A stretch of 55,389 bases of DNA, taken from assembly GCA_017616445.1 (NCBI GenBank), contig JAFZYE010000037.1, positions 1 through 55,389 on the forward strand. The letters are read 5' to 3'. The translations under genes and the position numbers were made by a program. How positions within the stretch are numbered: position 1 is the first letter of the stretch; every line of letters starts with the position of its first letter. This stretch comes from Bacteroidaceae bacterium. Lineage in GTDB: Bacteria; Bacteroidota; Bacteroidia; Bacteroidales; Bacteroidaceae. Under the pieces are notes generated by a model, which did not search any database, was not told the DNA's origin, and saw only the letters and a program-made list of their open reading frames with translations. Positions 54,628 through 55,389 of the stretch are shown here, in pieces.

Positions 54628-55389
54628 ATGAAGAACCTAATCGCTACAATCGTTTTATGTGCATCAACGTTGACGTTGAACGCACAGCAGCTCCATGAAG
54701 AGGGCTGCGGACCATTACCTTCAAAGAATCAGTTGCGATGGCAGGAGATGGAGATGTACGCCTTCATCCACTACTCGCTCAACACCTACACCGACCAGGA
54801 ATGGGGCTTTGGCAATGAAGACCTGAAGCTGTTCAACCCCTCCGACCTCGACTGCCGGCAATGGGCACGTGTCTGCAAACAGGCTGGCATGAAAGGCATC
54901 ATCTTCACAGCCAAGCACCACTGCGGCTTCTGCATGTGGCCCTCGAAATATACCGAGTATTCGGTAAAGAACACTCCTTGGAAGAATGGCAAGGGCGACG
55001 TGGTGCGCGAACTGGCCGAGGCCTGCAAGGCAGAGGGACTGGAATATGCCGTCTATCTGTCACCATGGGACAGAAATCATCCTGAATACGGACGGCCTGA
55101 ATACGTCACCTACTTCCGCAACCAACTGCGTGAGTTGCTGACCAACTATGGCGATATGTTCGAGGTGTGGTTCGACGGAGCCAACGGTGGCGACGGCTGG
55201 TATGGCGGTGCCAACGAACGTCGACAGATAGACCGTACCACCTACTACGAGTGGCCAGAGACTTACAGGATGATTCGTGAGTTGCAGCCCAAATGCCTCA
55301 TCTGGAACGACGGCAGCGACCGTGGCGATTTGCGTTGGGTTGGTACTGAGGCTGGCAACATCGGTGAGACCAACTGGAGTCTGCTGAAC
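54628..55389 (+). CDS. alpha-L-fucosidase, GH29 (cut by the window end)
   Basis: The first 254 codons are open and run off the window. Signal peptide MKNLIATIVLCASTLTLNA is followed by a GH29 catalytic domain: MYAFIHYSLNTYTDQEWGFG, WARVCKQAGMKGIIFTAKHHCGFCMWPSKYT, and the nucleophile Asp183 in EVWFDGANG. Later residues (CLIWNDGSDRGDLRWVGTEAG) also fit. The sequence lacks the HWG motif of fucosidases of subgroup A and has IHYSLNT, which points to the more specific alpha-1,3/1,4-type subgroup; that is an inference. It removes fucose from host or plant glycans in the periplasm or outside. The start follows the promoter by about 20 nt. Confidence 0.9.
   Translation, partial: MKNLIATIVLCASTLTLNAQQLHEEGCGPLPSKNQLRWQEMEMYAFIHYSLNTYTDQEWGFGNEDLKLFNPSDLDCRQWARVCKQAGMKGIIFTAKHHCGFCMWPSKYTEYSVKNTPWKNGKGDVVRELAEACKAEGLEYAVYLSPWDRNHPEYGRPEYVTYFRNQLRELLTNYGDMFEVWFDGANGGDGWYGGANERRQIDRTTYYEWPETYRMIRELQPKCLIWNDGSDRGDLRWVGTEAGNIGETNWSLLN

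Overview
The window looks like chromosome from a Bacteroidota member, most likely Prevotellaceae (Prevotella/Segatella-like). I infer this from the -7 boxes TAnnTTTG, several with a TTTG box 19-21 bp upstream, the lack of Shine-Dalgarno sequences, the SPI/SPII-exported glycoside hydrolases, the sorting-type C-terminal tails, and Bacteroidota-restricted families (DUF4827, DUF6261, DUF1573, exported flavodoxin). Species cannot be named from the sequence alone. No rRNA, tRNA, IS element, prophage or CRISPR array was found.

Layout. 1-1.7 kb: a repeat-rich left edge and a secreted GH53 galactanase. 1.7-6.5 kb: rpe plus a DUF4827 lipoprotein, a GlmM-type phosphohexomutase, a membrane LytTR regulator with a repeat-rich upstream region, and a truncated AMP-binding (ANL) protein. 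6.7-16.9 kb: a long co-directional block, TPR protein, ribH, tamB, nadE, ettA and a nuclease lipoprotein. 17-18.6 kb: two exported proteins and, upstream of them, a strong candidate 6S RNA. 18.6-21.4 kb: an unrecognised 401-aa protein and a DUF6266-like gene whose leader carries an 11-bp phased repeat array. 21.5-28.9 kb: housekeeping genes (DUF1573, cobalamin adenosyltransferase, rpiB, flavodoxin, dapA, ligA, ispE) and a MORN lipoprotein. 29-36 kb: a GH3 lipoprotein and, immediately upstream, a 1535-aa secreted multidomain protein with a tyrosine-phosphatase-type catalytic domain. 36.4-42.5 kb: an XRE regulator, a 0.9-kb AT-rich gap, holA, an HsdR_N-domain protein, a CobW-type GTPase, a C4 zinc-ribbon coiled-coil protein and a Nif3 protein. 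42.8-49.8 kb: a second GH3, lemA, a DUF2207 protein and a large lipoprotein. 50-55.4 kb: a DUF6261 gene with a 42-bp tandem-repeat leader, then divergent GH27 and GH29 (cut by the window end).

Functionally the window mixes core metabolism (pentose phosphate, riboflavin, NAD, lysine, isoprenoid, DNA replication and ligation) with dispersed exported glycosidases acting on galactose-, glucose/xylose- and fucose-containing glycans. There is no SusC/SusD pair, so this is not a canonical polysaccharide utilisation locus.

The least explained signal is non-coding. Intergenic DNA is full of short phased tandem arrays (7, 8, 11, 18-19, 34-39 and 42 bp), REP-like C-rich/G-rich palindromes and a dispersed hairpin with compensatory changes. 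The DUF6266-like locus (20.0-21.5 kb) and the DUF6261 locus (50.1-51.9 kb) share one architecture: a long leader with phased repeats, a TTAATCCTT motif just before the ATG, a Gly/Ser-rich linker, a C-terminus ending EEGM, DNA identity across the stop codon, a REP-like element and a terminator. I consider this the best candidate for an undescribed system here.
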